Positions 16,895-25,667 of a stretch of 64,000 nt of DNA are shown one piece after another; position 1 is the stretch's first letter; each line of letters starts with the position of its first letter. The notes under the pieces were generated by a model. It did no database searches and had not been told where the DNA came from. It saw only the letters and a program-made list of their open reading frames with translations. The DNA is from Lachnospiraceae bacterium. Its GTDB lineage: Bacteria; Bacillota; Clostridia; Lachnospirales; Lachnospiraceae. The stretch is taken from contig SVEK01000003.1 of the NCBI GenBank assembly GCA_015057405.1, positions 1 to 64,000 of the forward strand, read 5' to 3'. Made by a program: the position numbers and the translations under genes.

Positions 16895-18055
16895 TTATCT
16901 CACTTTTATGGTACGTTCTGCCAACAACTGATACCAACGTTCATCATTAATACGTTCATCAAATAACATATACATCTTTAATGAGATTTTTTTCCCTTTG
17001 TATTTTTTTAAGTTTAATTTCTTTAGCGTAAACTTTCCTTTATTATCCGCCTTTGCTTTTTTTATCACTTTTCCCTTTGCGTTCATAAGCTTAACAACTG
17101 CATTTGCTTCTGTTTTTCCGCTGATACAACTAGTTGTACTCTTTATCTTTTTGTTACGCACATTCAATGGCCACTTTAGGTTCTGCAGCATTAACAAACA
17201 TTTTACATACCATTTTTCTTTCAACATATGTTTAGGTAAATTATTAAGAAAACTTGCTTCACTTATCATGTTATTATTAAACGCACAATATTCCATATTT
17301 AGTTTTTTTAAGCGTTTCAAATTTGGGATTTTGGTAAAATTATTAGAATTAATATCTATAATTTCTAACTTAGTCAGCTTTTCAACTCCTGATACAAACG
17401 ATAATTGATTGTGCGCCAAATGTAATTCTAACAATTTCCTAAACTCACTAAAATCAAATATCGTATCAATATTATTTGTACTTAAATCTAATCGCTTGAG
17501 ATTCGTTAATGAACTTATATACGAAACATCTTTTAGATTGTTATCTGACAGATTAAGTTCTTTTAACTTACCTGCATTTGCCAATAATTGTGATGCGCTC
17601 TCATCGTTAAGTGCACCTCCAATTATTGTCAGAGACCTTAATTTATCAATCGAAGAAATTGTTGTATAATTACAATTCGGACAATTTATTAGCGATAATT
17701 CTCTTAAATTAGTTAACAGGTTAATTTCACTCAGGTCAGACATAGAACAATTCCATATTTGCAATGTCTCCAAATTTACAAGATTGCTAATGCCTTTTAA
17801 GGATTTAACATCACTAGTTGTTAAAAAGTTCAAATATATTAAAGAAACTTTTTCGGCCTCCTTTTTAGTAAACGTTTCATTCGCATCCTTGTGCAAAACC
17901 ATAAGTATATCCTGATATAACTGCTTATCCGGAATACCGGTCTCATCATTATAAATAATACTGTCATCTGCTTTTACATTTGTAACATTCCCACCTATAA
18001 TAAATATAGCAAGAAAACAGAATAATGATGTAATTAGTAATTTTATTTTGTTCAT
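16895..18055 (-). CDS. Secreted internalin-like leucine-rich-repeat protein
   Basis: A 386-residue exported protein. A signal peptide (to about residue 30) precedes about nine 22-residue leucine-rich repeats (about 85-270; for example LKELNLSDNNLKDVSYISSL), then a linker and a C-terminal Ig-like domain (ISGKTEANAVVKLMNAKGK) rich in lysine, ending KVR. Start at ATG 18055: GGGAGG is 8 bases upstream, whereas the ATG two codons earlier would be only 2 bases from it. Internalin-type repeats usually bind proteins or glycans; no LPXTG anchor is visible, so attachment may depend on the basic C-terminal domain. Confidence 0.82.
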   Translation of the reverse strand: MNKIKLLITSLFCFLAIFIIGGNVTNVKADDSIIYNDETGIPDKQLYQDILMVLHKDANETFTKKEAEKVSLIYLNFLTTSDVKSLKGISNLVNLETLQIWNCSMSDLSEINLLTNLRELSLINCPNCNYTTISSIDKLRSLTIIGGALNDESASQLLANAGKLKELNLSDNNLKDVSYISSLTNLKRLDLSTNNIDTIFDFSEFRKLLELHLAHNQLSFVSGVEKLTKLEIIDINSNNFTKIPNLKRLKKLNMEYCAFNNNMISEASFLNNLPKHMLKEKWYVKCLLMLQNLKWPLNVRNKKIKSTTSCISGKTEANAVVKLMNAKGKVIKKAKADNKGKFTLKKLNLKKYKGKKISLKMYMLFDERINDERWYQLLAERTIKVR

Positions 18056-18061
18056 ATACAT

Positions 18062-18410
18062 TTCCTCCCAATGACTTTTTGTTTAGTCTATATTTGCTTC
18101 TGTCACGTATTTAGTCACGTAACAACAATTTTCATCCATATATCTGGATAATCTTTTCTTTTTGAATTTTTGTGAATCAATATCGTGTCTCCAACTCAAT
18201 GCATTAAAAATTTAGCGTATGATTTTGATGTGCATTTTGAGTTGATTTTTGCTATCTTTTTTTACATGATTTTATTATAACATATTAAATATAAAAAAAG
18301 TTGGATTTTGCATGAAAAGACAAAAAACGGGCACAAGTGGTACTTGTTATTAAGTTAGAGTAAAAATATTCAAAATAATACATCAAAAATAATGTAGTAA
18401 GTTTATCATT
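18062..18410. other. AT-rich spacer without a recognised gene
   Basis: The minus strand has an open stretch of about 38 codons ending at 18083 (basic residues, for example KFKKKRLSRYMDE) without ribosome-binding site or recognisable family. It could be another coding remnant, since the next 300 bases upstream on this strand contain two more. The TTATAATAAAAT tract at about 18271-18282 may serve as a promoter element of the LRR gene, but no -35 partner is convincing. Confidence 0.4.
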
Positions 18411-18623
18411 TTATAAAGAGACAGTTAACAAAAAGTTTGAAATGAGTGGGTGTACTCCAAATCCTCCTCTTAATAAATCATTAAAGGCATCTAAATTATG
18501 AAAATTATTTCCATCTAAAATAAATCCTTTCATATTCCACTCCGGCTCATTTTTTTCTTTTGTTTGCTTGATTTTTTCATTATAAAAATCCTTCTTTGAA
18601 TTCGTTCTAATTATTCTAACGAA
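18411..18623 (-). pseudogene. Remnant of a barstar-like immunity protein gene
   Basis: In one minus-strand frame the sequence reads MKGFILDGNNFHN followed directly by LDAFNDLLRGGFGVH and a stop. These two blocks match the first strand and the conserved helix of a barstar-family subgroup (from memory: FxLDGxxF near the start and NLDAFNDLLRGGFGVH after about 25 intervening residues). The middle is missing, and a ribosome-binding-site/ATG pair (AGAAGGA, about 18589) lies in a different frame. It therefore looks like a decayed copy with an internal deletion and a frameshift. Barstar-like proteins neutralise secreted RNases of polymorphic toxin systems. Confidence 0.55.
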
Positions 18624-18717
18624 TCAAAAAAGGATTTCGTGACAAAATATTATTATCTGCATCATCTAATCGAGTTGTTTCCATATAATATTCAGGTATA
18701 TTTTGAGGTACATCTTT
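18616..18717 (-). pseudogene. Open coding-like tail between sulP and the barstar remnant
   Basis: After the TAG stop of sulP the same frame continues open for 33 codons (KDVPQNIPEYYMETTRLD through SRNPFLIR) to a second TAG. Composition and codon use look protein-like, and the position immediately before the barstar-like remnant fits the C-terminus of a cognate toxin. It may also be a coincidental continuation of sulP. I do not recognise the family. Confidence 0.35.
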
Positions 18718-20370
18718 CTATATAGAGCCTATCAATTCTTCTGCCCTAATAAGCGCCGCATCAATATGCTCACAGAAGTTATCTTTTCCTACTCTGTCCA
18801 CGAAGCCTGCTTTATGCATAATAGTCATCGGCTGTTCATTTACATGTGAGAAAATAACCGTAATATTATGCTTATCACATTTTTCAAGTATAGTTTCCAA
18901 TGTCTGCACACCTGTTGCATCAATTGCAGGAACACTTCTCATACGGATAATGAGAACGTCTTCCGAAGTATCTGTGATTACGTCAAAAAATTTGTCTGAA
19001 GCTGCAAAAAACATTGGTCCGTTTATTTCAAATACACGTACATTTTTCGGGACCTTTTTCAAAAACAAACTGTCCACATCGTCGTCTTCGTCCACCTCAT
19101 CAGCATAAACCCAGCCGTGAACCTCGGTAACTTCCGCCATACGCTTCATAAACAGCAGTGATGCAAGTACAAATCCGATTCCGATAGCAACAACGATATC
19201 AAATACGACTGTAAGTACAAGTGTTGTTACAAGAACTATTATATCACTTTTAGGTGATGTCTTTAACTGATGGAGAACCGTTCTCCAACCACTCATATTA
19301 TATGCAACAACAAATAATATGGCTGCGATTGCCGGCATTGGTATCAATGCTGCATACGGCATCAAAAGAACTATTATCAGAAGTAAAACTACCGAGTGAA
19401 CCATACCTGATATTGGGGTACGGCCTCCGTTACGTACATTTGCTGCTGTACGGGCAAGGGCACCGGTAGCCGGAATTCCTCCAAACAACGCTGAAGCAAT
19501 ATTACCTGCTCCCTGAGCAATCAGTTCCATATTAGAACGATGCTTGGAACCTATCATACTGTCTGACACAACACATGATAACAGCGATTCAATTCCTGCA
19601 AGAACGGCAATTGTAAATGCATCAGGAAGGAGACTTGTTATTTTATCAAACGAGAATTCAGGAATATGTAAACTTGGAAGCTCGCTGGAAACCTGATACA
19701 AATCACCTATTGTATTAACCTCAAGCTTCATAAGTTTAACTGCTGCAGCTGCAACAATAACAGCCACAAGCGAAGCCGGTATCTTCTGAAGCTTTTTAGG
19801 CCAGAACACAAGTATTGCAAGGGATACAAGTCCAAGAAGCAATGCCTGATAATTAAATGTTCCGATACAACGCACTACTTCCACAACTTTTTCAATTGTT
19901 TCAACCGGAGACTCCTTGAACGTAAGCCCCATAAAATCTTTAAGTTGCCCCAACGCAATTGTTATGGCAATTCCCAGCGTAAATCCTGATGTAATAGTTG
20001 CCGGAATGTAACTGATAAGGGAACCCATACGGCAAAATCCCATTATAATAAGAATAATACCTGCCATAACGGTAGCTATTACAAGACCATCCATTCCATT
20101 TTTTGCCACAATTCCCGCCACTATAGTCGCAAATGCAGCTGTAGGCCCAGCAATCTGAACACGGCTTCCCCCAAAAAACGACACAACAAACCCTGCAATG
20201 ATTGCAGTAAATATACCTTCCTTAGGACCGACTCCCGACGCAAGTGCAAGGGCAATTGACAATGGCAGAGCAATAATCGCAACGATTATTCCTGCAATAA
20301 TATCCTTAATCAACTGCTCAGTTGAATACGTTTTCATTACCGAAAACAATTTTGGTTTAATCTTATCCAT
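18718..20370 (-). CDS. SulP-family anion transporter with STAS domain
   Basis: A 550-residue integral membrane transporter. About residues 20-410 form the Sulfate_transp core with many hydrophobic segments, including IAGPTAAFATIVAGIVA; residues about 430-545 are the cytoplasmic STAS domain (INGPMFFAASDKFFDV; the P-loop-like region VPAIDATGVQTLE). Family members move sulfate, bicarbonate or dicarboxylates; the substrate is not decided by sequence. I prefer the ATG at 20370 (GGATGAG upstream) over that at 20382, which directly abuts AAAGGG. Monocistronic, with its 3' end joined to gene remnants. Confidence 0.88.
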   Translation of the reverse strand: MDKIKPKLFSVMKTYSTEQLIKDIIAGIIVAIIALPLSIALALASGVGPKEGIFTAIIAGFVVSFFGGSRVQIAGPTAAFATIVAGIVAKNGMDGLVIATVMAGIILIIMGFCRMGSLISYIPATITSGFTLGIAITIALGQLKDFMGLTFKESPVETIEKVVEVVRCIGTFNYQALLLGLVSLAILVFWPKKLQKIPASLVAVIVAAAAVKLMKLEVNTIGDLYQVSSELPSLHIPEFSFDKITSLLPDAFTIAVLAGIESLLSCVVSDSMIGSKHRSNMELIAQGAGNIASALFGGIPATGALARTAANVRNGGRTPISGMVHSVVLLLIIVLLMPYAALIPMPAIAAILFVVAYNMSGWRTVLHQLKTSPKSDIIVLVTTLVLTVVFDIVVAIGIGFVLASLLFMKRMAEVTEVHGWVYADEVDEDDDVDSLFLKKVPKNVRVFEINGPMFFAASDKFFDVITDTSEDVLIIRMRSVPAIDATGVQTLETILEKCDKHNITVIFSHVNEQPMTIMHKAGFVDRVGKDNFCEHIDAALIRAEELIGSI

Positions 20371-20530
20371 GATAATTCTCATCCCTTTGTACTATAATAT
20401 TAATCACACAATTAATTAATCTATTACATAAAAGGCCGGCTGTCAAGCAAAAAACAGCTCCCATTCCAAAAAATGTAATTTATCATTAACATTCTTAAAA
20501 TGTCATTCCTATTACTCATAAAACCTCACT

Positions 20531-20670
20531 AGAACAAAGAATGTCGCTTGCGACATTCTCCGCCTGGGTTGGGTTGCGTTAGCAACATTTTCCTCTCCGC
20601 CGCAGTGCGTTCCCTCGGAGCGCTTTCGCTTACTAGGACAATTTCAAAGAAATTTCCTAGTAAGCGAAAA
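20531..20670. repeat. Dispersed hairpin repeat, copy 2
   Basis: This 140-base segment matches copy 1 (629-768) end to end; differences include the segment after CTCCGCCTG and single bases near CGGAGCGC. All main stems are kept (GAATGTCGC/GCGACATTC; CTTACTAGGA/TCCTAGTAAG). On the minus strand it directly follows the terminator of the butyrate operon. The remaining part of this spacer, 20383-20530, is AT-rich and contains only the sulP promoter region. Confidence 0.85.
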
Positions 20671-20701
20671 ACAACACCCCACGTCATAAACGCGGGGTGT
20701 C
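20664..20701 (-). terminator. Terminator of the butyrate operon
   Basis: On the minus strand a 10-bp stem (ACACCCCGCG with CGTGGGGTGT, one mismatched pair) with a 7-base loop is followed by TGTTTTTCG. It lies about 75 bases after the etfA stop and matches an intrinsic terminator. Confidence 0.8.
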
Positions 20702-20774
20702 GTCATATATTATTAATTTACTATGGCAATAAATTAAATAACATTCTTTATTACATATAAACTCTTTGCATTGA

Positions 20775-21812
20775 TTATGCAAGTTCTGCCTTAAGAGCAG
20801 CTGTAAGAGCAGGAACTATCTTGTTAAGATCTCCAACGATACCATAATCAGCAACATCAAAGATTGGAGCATCTTCGTCTTTGTTGATTGCGATAACGAT
20901 GTCAGACTCTTCCATACCTGCTACGTGCTGAATTGCACCTGAAATACCAATTGCAATGTAAAGGTTTGGACGTACAGTCTTACCTGTCTGACCTACCTGA
21001 TAATCAACAGGAAGCCAACCATTCTCTACAACTGCACGTGAACAACTTACCATACCACCAAGTACCTCTGCAAGGTCTTTAATCATCTGGAAGTTCTCTG
21101 CTGAACCAACACCACGTCCACCTGATACAAGAATCTTAGCGTCCATGATATTTTCTACTGACTTAGCTGCCTTAATTATGTTAAGAATCTCAACATACTT
21201 GTTGTTAACTTCAAATCCAGGATTGTAGTTAATAACTTCTGCCTTAGCACCCTTAACAGGCTCAATCTTCTGCATAACTCCAGGACGAACTGTAGCCATC
21301 TGAGGACGGTTGTCAGGACATGCGATTGTTGCAATTGTGTTACCACCGAATGCAGGACGTGTCATAAGAAGCTGATTGTGCTTCTGTGAACCATCTGCCG
21401 GAGCGTTAATTGGGAAATCACCAATCTCAAGTACTGTACAGTCAGCAGTAAGACCAGTCTTAACTCTTGCTGATACAGTAGGACCAAGGTCTCTACCGAT
21501 TGCTGTAGCACCTACAAGCATAATGTCAGGCTTGTACTCATTAATAACTGATGCCAATGCATGTGCATATGGCTCAGTTCTGTATGTCTCAAGTTCAGGA
21601 TCGTCTACTACGATAACCTTATCTGCACCATACTCTGCAAGACCGTCTACAAGTCCGCTTACGTTGTGTCCAAGAAGAACTGCAGTTACATCTGTATCAA
21701 GGTCCTTAGCAAGTTCCTTAGCTTTTCCGATTAATTCGTAAGCAATACTGCTTATCTCATTATCTACCTGCTGAGCGTAGATATATACGCCCTTATATTG
21801 ATCTAAACTCAT
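20775..21812 (-). CDS. etfA: Electron transfer flavoprotein, alpha subunit
   Basis: A 345-residue subunit. The C-terminal FAD-binding domain shows SGGRGVGSAENF, the GQTGKTVRPNLYIAIGISGAIQH region and INKDEDAPIFDVADYGIVGD. With EtfB it shuttles electrons to butyryl-CoA dehydrogenase; in anaerobic Clostridia this complex can couple crotonyl-CoA reduction to ferredoxin reduction by NADH (flavin-based bifurcation). Last gene of the thl-crt-hbd-bcd-etfB-etfA operon, 26 bases after etfB and followed by a terminator. Confidence 0.95.
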   Translation of the reverse strand: MSLDQYKGVYIYAQQVDNEISSIAYELIGKAKELAKDLDTDVTAVLLGHNVSGLVDGLAEYGADKVIVVDDPELETYRTEPYAHALASVINEYKPDIMLVGATAIGRDLGPTVSARVKTGLTADCTVLEIGDFPINAPADGSQKHNQLLMTRPAFGGNTIATIACPDNRPQMATVRPGVMQKIEPVKGAKAEVINYNPGFEVNNKYVEILNIIKAAKSVENIMDAKILVSGGRGVGSAENFQMIKDLAEVLGGMVSCSRAVVENGWLPVDYQVGQTGKTVRPNLYIAIGISGAIQHVAGMEESDIVIAINKDEDAPIFDVADYGIVGDLNKIVPALTAALKAELA

Positions 21813-21838
21813 TTTATTTCACCACTTTCTTCATCATA

Positions 21839-22621
21839 TTAAATAACATGTTTCTCTTTAAGTTTACCCATGATGTAATCAACTGCCTCAGATGCATCAA
21901 GAGTAACTTTCTCACCAGCGCCCTTACGAACCTTATCAGATGCCTTAGCAATCTTAGTAGGTGAGCCCTTAAGGCCAAGATCAGAATCATCAACGTCTTT
22001 AAGGTCATTACGTCCCCATACTGTTACTTCTTTGTCATATGCGTCGAATATTCCACCTGGTGTCATATAACGAGGAACATTAAGCTCTGAAAGTGCTGTT
22101 ACAAGACAAGGCATCTTAGCTTTAATCTCATGATATCTGTCTTCGTACTGTCTCTTAACGATTACTGAATCACCATCAATTTTGATATCCTCAGCATATG
22201 AGATAACAGGAACTCCAAGGTGCTCAGCAATCTGAGGTCCAACCTGTGCTGTATCTCCATCGATAGCCTGACGACCTGTAATGATGAGATCATAATCAAT
22301 ATTTCTAAGTGCTCCTGCAATTGTAGTAGATGTAGCCCAAGTATCAGCTCCACCAAGTACTCTGTCAGTTACAAGAATTGCATTGTCTGCTCCCATAGCC
22401 ATAGCTTCACGAAGAACGTCATCAGCCTTTGGAAGACCCATTGTTATAACAGTAACCTCAGCACCTGTCTCTTCTTTAATTCTAAGTGCTGCTTCTAATC
22501 CTGCTTTATCATCCGGATTCATGATAGCAAGCATTGCTGCTCTATCAAGAGTACCGTCCGGATTAAACTTAACTCCACCTTTTGTATCAGGTACCTGTTT
22601 AATACATACAACGATTTTCAC
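21839..22621 (-). CDS. etfB: Electron transfer flavoprotein, beta subunit
   Basis: A 260-residue subunit with the EtfB pattern: MKIVVCIKQVPDT at the start, the nucleotide-binding segment ITGRQAIDGDTAQVGPQIAE (about 125-145) and MPCLVTALSELNVPRY. It starts with GTG at 22621, preceded by AAGGAGTG; the other genes of the operon use ATG where I checked. It lies 22 bases after bcd and acts with EtfA as redox partner of Bcd. Confidence 0.95.
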   Translation of the reverse strand: MKIVVCIKQVPDTKGGVKFNPDGTLDRAAMLAIMNPDDKAGLEAALRIKEETGAEVTVITMGLPKADDVLREAMAMGADNAILVTDRVLGGADTWATSTTIAGALRNIDYDLIITGRQAIDGDTAQVGPQIAEHLGVPVISYAEDIKIDGDSVIVKRQYEDRYHEIKAKMPCLVTALSELNVPRYMTPGGIFDAYDKEVTVWGRNDLKDVDDSDLGLKGSPTKIAKASDKVRKGAGEKVTLDASEAVDYIMGKLKEKHVI

Positions 22622-22643
22622 GGTATATTCACTCCTTATATAA

Positions 22644-23798
22644 TTATTTCAGTAATGCACCAGAGATTACCATTCTCTGAACCTCTGATGTTCCTTCATA
22701 TATCTCTGTAATCTTAGCATCACGCATCATACGCTCTACGTCGTATTCTCTGATATATCCATATCCACCAAAGAGCTGTACAGCCTCTGTTGTAACTGCC
22801 ATTGCAGTTTCAGCAGCAAAAAGTTTAGCCTTAGCAGCTTCTACTGAATATACCTTCTGAGTAGCCTTAGCCATAGCAGCCTTGTATACAAGAAGCTTAG
22901 CAGCCTCTACTCTTGTAGCCATGTCAGCAAGCTTGAACTGTGTATTCTGCTGCTGAGCTATTGAACGACCAAACTGTTTTCTCTCTTTTGTATACTCGAT
23001 TGTACGCTCAAGAGCACCTTCTGCAATACCAAGAGCCTGAGCAGCGATACCGATACGACCACCGTCAAGAGTATGCATTGCAATAGGGAATCCCTTTCCT
23101 TCAGGTCCAAGGAGATTTTCCTTTGGAATTCTGCAATCTTCAAATATAAGCTCATATGTTGATGAACCACGGATACCCATCTTCTTCTCTTTTGTTCCGA
23201 ATGAGAATCCCGGAGCATCTTTATCTACGATAAATGCTGAGAAGTTCTTTTTCTTACGTCCGCGCTTATCTTCAACAACGCTTGTAATTGCTATAACGAT
23301 ATATACGTCTGCAACCTTACCGTTTGTGATGAAACACTTAGAACCGTTAAGTACCCACTCGTCTCCGTCAAGAACAGCCTTAGTCTGTGCACCCTGTGCG
23401 TCTGTTCCTGCGCCCGGCTCTGTAAGTGCGAAAGCACCAAGTTTCTTTCCTGTAGCAAGATCCTTAACATACTTCTGCTTCTGTTCCTCTGAACCGTATG
23501 TCATAATCGGATCGATACAAAGTGATGTATGAGCAGATACGATAACACCTGTAGTACCGCAAACTTTAGAAAGTTCCTCAACACACATAACATATGTGAG
23601 TGGGTCACAACCCTGTCCGCCATACTCCTTTGGTACAGGTATTCCCATGAATCCTGCCTTAGCCATCTTCTCAACTGTTCCCATTGGGAATTCCTCTGTC
23701 TCGTCAACTTCCTGAGCAAGAGGCTTTACTTCTGTCTCAGCGAATTCCTTAAACAGGGTTCTCGCCATTTCATGTTTTTTATCTAATGAAAAATCCAT
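22644..23798 (-). CDS. bcd: Butyryl-CoA dehydrogenase
   Basis: A 384-residue flavin acyl-CoA dehydrogenase that reduces crotonyl-CoA to butyryl-CoA. Typical motifs: ALTEPGAGTDAQG (FAD/substrate), GSKCFITNG, and the catalytic Glu in YEGTSEVQRMV near residue 367, as in short-chain dehydrogenases. Placed between hbd and etfBA, it forms the Bcd/Etf complex. Length and motifs are normal. A good ribosome-binding site (GGAGG) precedes the ATG. Confidence 0.95.
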   Translation of the reverse strand: MDFSLDKKHEMARTLFKEFAETEVKPLAQEVDETEEFPMGTVEKMAKAGFMGIPVPKEYGGQGCDPLTYVMCVEELSKVCGTTGVIVSAHTSLCIDPIMTYGSEEQKQKYVKDLATGKKLGAFALTEPGAGTDAQGAQTKAVLDGDEWVLNGSKCFITNGKVADVYIVIAITSVVEDKRGRKKKNFSAFIVDKDAPGFSFGTKEKKMGIRGSSTYELIFEDCRIPKENLLGPEGKGFPIAMHTLDGGRIGIAAQALGIAEGALERTIEYTKERKQFGRSIAQQQNTQFKLADMATRVEAAKLLVYKAAMAKATQKVYSVEAAKAKLFAAETAMAVTTEAVQLFGGYGYIREYDVERMMRDAKITEIYEGTSEVQRMVISGALLK

Positions 23799-23827
23799 GA
23801 TACTAATTCCTCCATTTACTTAATTAA

Positions 23828-24700
23828 TTATTTGGCATCAATTGGTGTCTTGGTGCGGTCTGCATTGTATACGTAGAATCCCTTACCACTCTTAGCTCCA
23901 AGGTTACCACCACGAACCATCTTACGGATTAATGGACATGCACGATACTTGCTGTCACCAGTCTCATTGTAAAGAACGTCCATAATAGCAAGGCAGATAT
24001 CAAGACCGATGAAATCACCTAACTCAAGTGGTCCCATTGGATGATTAGCACCAAGCTTCATAGCAGCGTCAATACCGGCAACGTCTGAAACACCTTCCAT
24101 CTTAATGAAAGCAGCTTCATTGATCATTGGGATGAGAATACGGTTAACAACGAAACCTGCTGCCTCGTTAACCTGTACAGGTGTCTTACCAATCTCTTCT
24201 GAAATCTTCTTAATAGCATCTACAGTCTCATCAGGTGTGTTAACACCGGCAATTACCTCAACAAGCTTCATACGGTCTGCAGGATTGAAGAAGTGCATAC
24301 CGATCATTGGACGTGTAAGTCCGTTACCAATCTCAGTAATTGAAAGACTTGATGTGTTAGAAGCGAAAATACATCCTTCTTTAGCAATCTTGTCTAATTC
24401 CTGGAATGTTGTCTTCTTAACTTCCATGTTCTCAAATGCAGCCTCAACAATAAGATCGCAATCTGCACAAAGGTCTTCCTTGAGACCCGGTGTAATCTTA
24501 GCAACAATTGCATCAACTGCTTCCTGTGTCATCTTACCTTTTTCTACAAGTCTTGCATATCCTTTAGCGATTTTGTCTTTACCGCCTTCAGCCCACTCCT
24601 GCTTAATATCGCAAAGAGCAACCTCATAACCGTCAACCTGAGCAAATGCTTTAGCAATGCCCTGACCCATTGTACCAGCGCCAATAACTCCAACTTTCAT
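23828..24700 (-). CDS. hbd: 3-Hydroxybutyryl-CoA dehydrogenase
   Basis: A 290-residue NAD(P)-dependent enzyme reducing acetoacetyl-CoA to 3-hydroxybutyryl-CoA. N-terminal Rossmann motif GVIGAGTMGQGIA; catalytic His-Glu region in GMHFFNPADRMKLVEV; C-terminal dimerisation domain with NHPMGPLELGDFIGLD. AAGGAGG lies before the ATG. Third step-coding gene of the butyrate operon, 29 bases upstream of bcd and 38 after crt. Confidence 0.95.
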   Translation of the reverse strand: MKVGVIGAGTMGQGIAKAFAQVDGYEVALCDIKQEWAEGGKDKIAKGYARLVEKGKMTQEAVDAIVAKITPGLKEDLCADCDLIVEAAFENMEVKKTTFQELDKIAKEGCIFASNTSSLSITEIGNGLTRPMIGMHFFNPADRMKLVEVIAGVNTPDETVDAIKKISEEIGKTPVQVNEAAGFVVNRILIPMINEAAFIKMEGVSDVAGIDAAMKLGANHPMGPLELGDFIGLDICLAIMDVLYNETGDSKYRACPLIRKMVRGGNLGAKSGKGFYVYNADRTKTPIDAK

Positions 24701-24738
24701 TGTTTTGCCTCCTTAAAATATATTAATAATTATTGTTA

Positions 24739-25533
24739 TTACTTATTCTGGAAAGGAACAACCTTAAGTTTCTTCTCTTTATCCTTCTCAAGGAAGTTGC
24801 CCATTCCTGCTTTTTGATCTTCTGTCTCAAAGCAGTCACCAAAAAGTTTCTCTTCAATAACGATAGCAGCGTCCATATCAACCTGAAGACCGTCATTCAT
24901 AGCCTTCTTACAGTTACGTACTGCAATAGGAGCCTGTGCTGCAATTCCTGCTGCCATCTTTTCAGCTGCTGCCATAAGCTCTTCAATTGTCTCATATACA
25001 GCATTAACAAGACCGATTCTGTAAGCCTCATCAGCTTTAATGTTACGTCCGCCGTATACCATCTCTTTAGCCTTGCCGATTCCGATGATACGACCAAGTC
25101 TCTGTGTTCCACCAAAACCAGGTGTGATTCCAAGACCTACCTCAGGCTGACCAAACATTGCATTAGCTGAACAAAGTCTGATATCACAGCTCATTGCAAG
25201 CTCATTACCGCCACCAAGAGCAAATCCGTTGATAGCTGCAATTACAGGGATTGGGAAAGTTTCAATCTTACGGAAAATATCGTTACCGAACTTACCAAAC
25301 TTCTCACCCTCAGCCTTAGTCATTGTGCTCATTGCTCCGATATCAGCACCTGCTACGAATGACTTCTCGCCTGCACCGGTAAGAATTACACAACGAACTG
25401 CGTCCTGATCAATTGCATCAAAAGTTGCCTCAAGGTCACTAAGAACTTCCTCATTGAGAGCGTTAAGTGCCTTTGGACGGTTGATAGTCACCTTAGCAAC
25501 ATATCCATTTACTTCGTAATCTACATATCCCAT
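24739..25533 (-). CDS. crt: Crotonase (3-hydroxybutyryl-CoA dehydratase)
   Basis: A 264-residue enoyl-CoA hydratase/isomerase-family enzyme that dehydrates 3-hydroxybutyryl-CoA to crotonyl-CoA. The oxyanion-hole segment FVAGADIGAM, the GFALGGGNELAMSCDIR region and the catalytic Glu of GQPEVGLGITPGFGGTQRL are present. It is separated from thl by a 134-base spacer holding a terminator-like hairpin, so crt and downstream genes may be expressed at a different level from thl. Confidence 0.95.
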   Translation of the reverse strand: MGYVDYEVNGYVAKVTINRPKALNALNEEVLSDLEATFDAIDQDAVRCVILTGAGEKSFVAGADIGAMSTMTKAEGEKFGKFGNDIFRKIETFPIPVIAAINGFALGGGNELAMSCDIRLCSANAMFGQPEVGLGITPGFGGTQRLGRIIGIGKAKEMVYGGRNIKADEAYRIGLVNAVYETIEELMAAAEKMAAGIAAQAPIAVRNCKKAMNDGLQVDMDAAIVIEEKLFGDCFETEDQKAGMGNFLEKDKEKKLKVVPFQNK

Positions 25534-25581
25534 GATTCTGTATCTCCTTATATATTAATAATCAAAATCAAATATATTCTC

Positions 25582-25640
25582 AAAAAATGCTCCGACAAGT
25601 ACTGATGTCGACGGGACATATGTCTTTGCCGGAGCATCAT
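25582..25640 (-). terminator. Attenuator-like hairpin between thl and crt
   Basis: On the minus strand ATGCTCCG pairs with CGGAGCAT, followed by TTTTTTGAG. The 35-base loop contains further inverted repeats (GACATATGTC; GACAT...TTGTC). It lies just after the thl stop inside the operon. Partial termination or processing here would set the ratio of thiolase to the later enzymes. Confidence 0.6.
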
Positions 25641-25667
25641 CCGTTACTTATACAAATAACAAATCAA

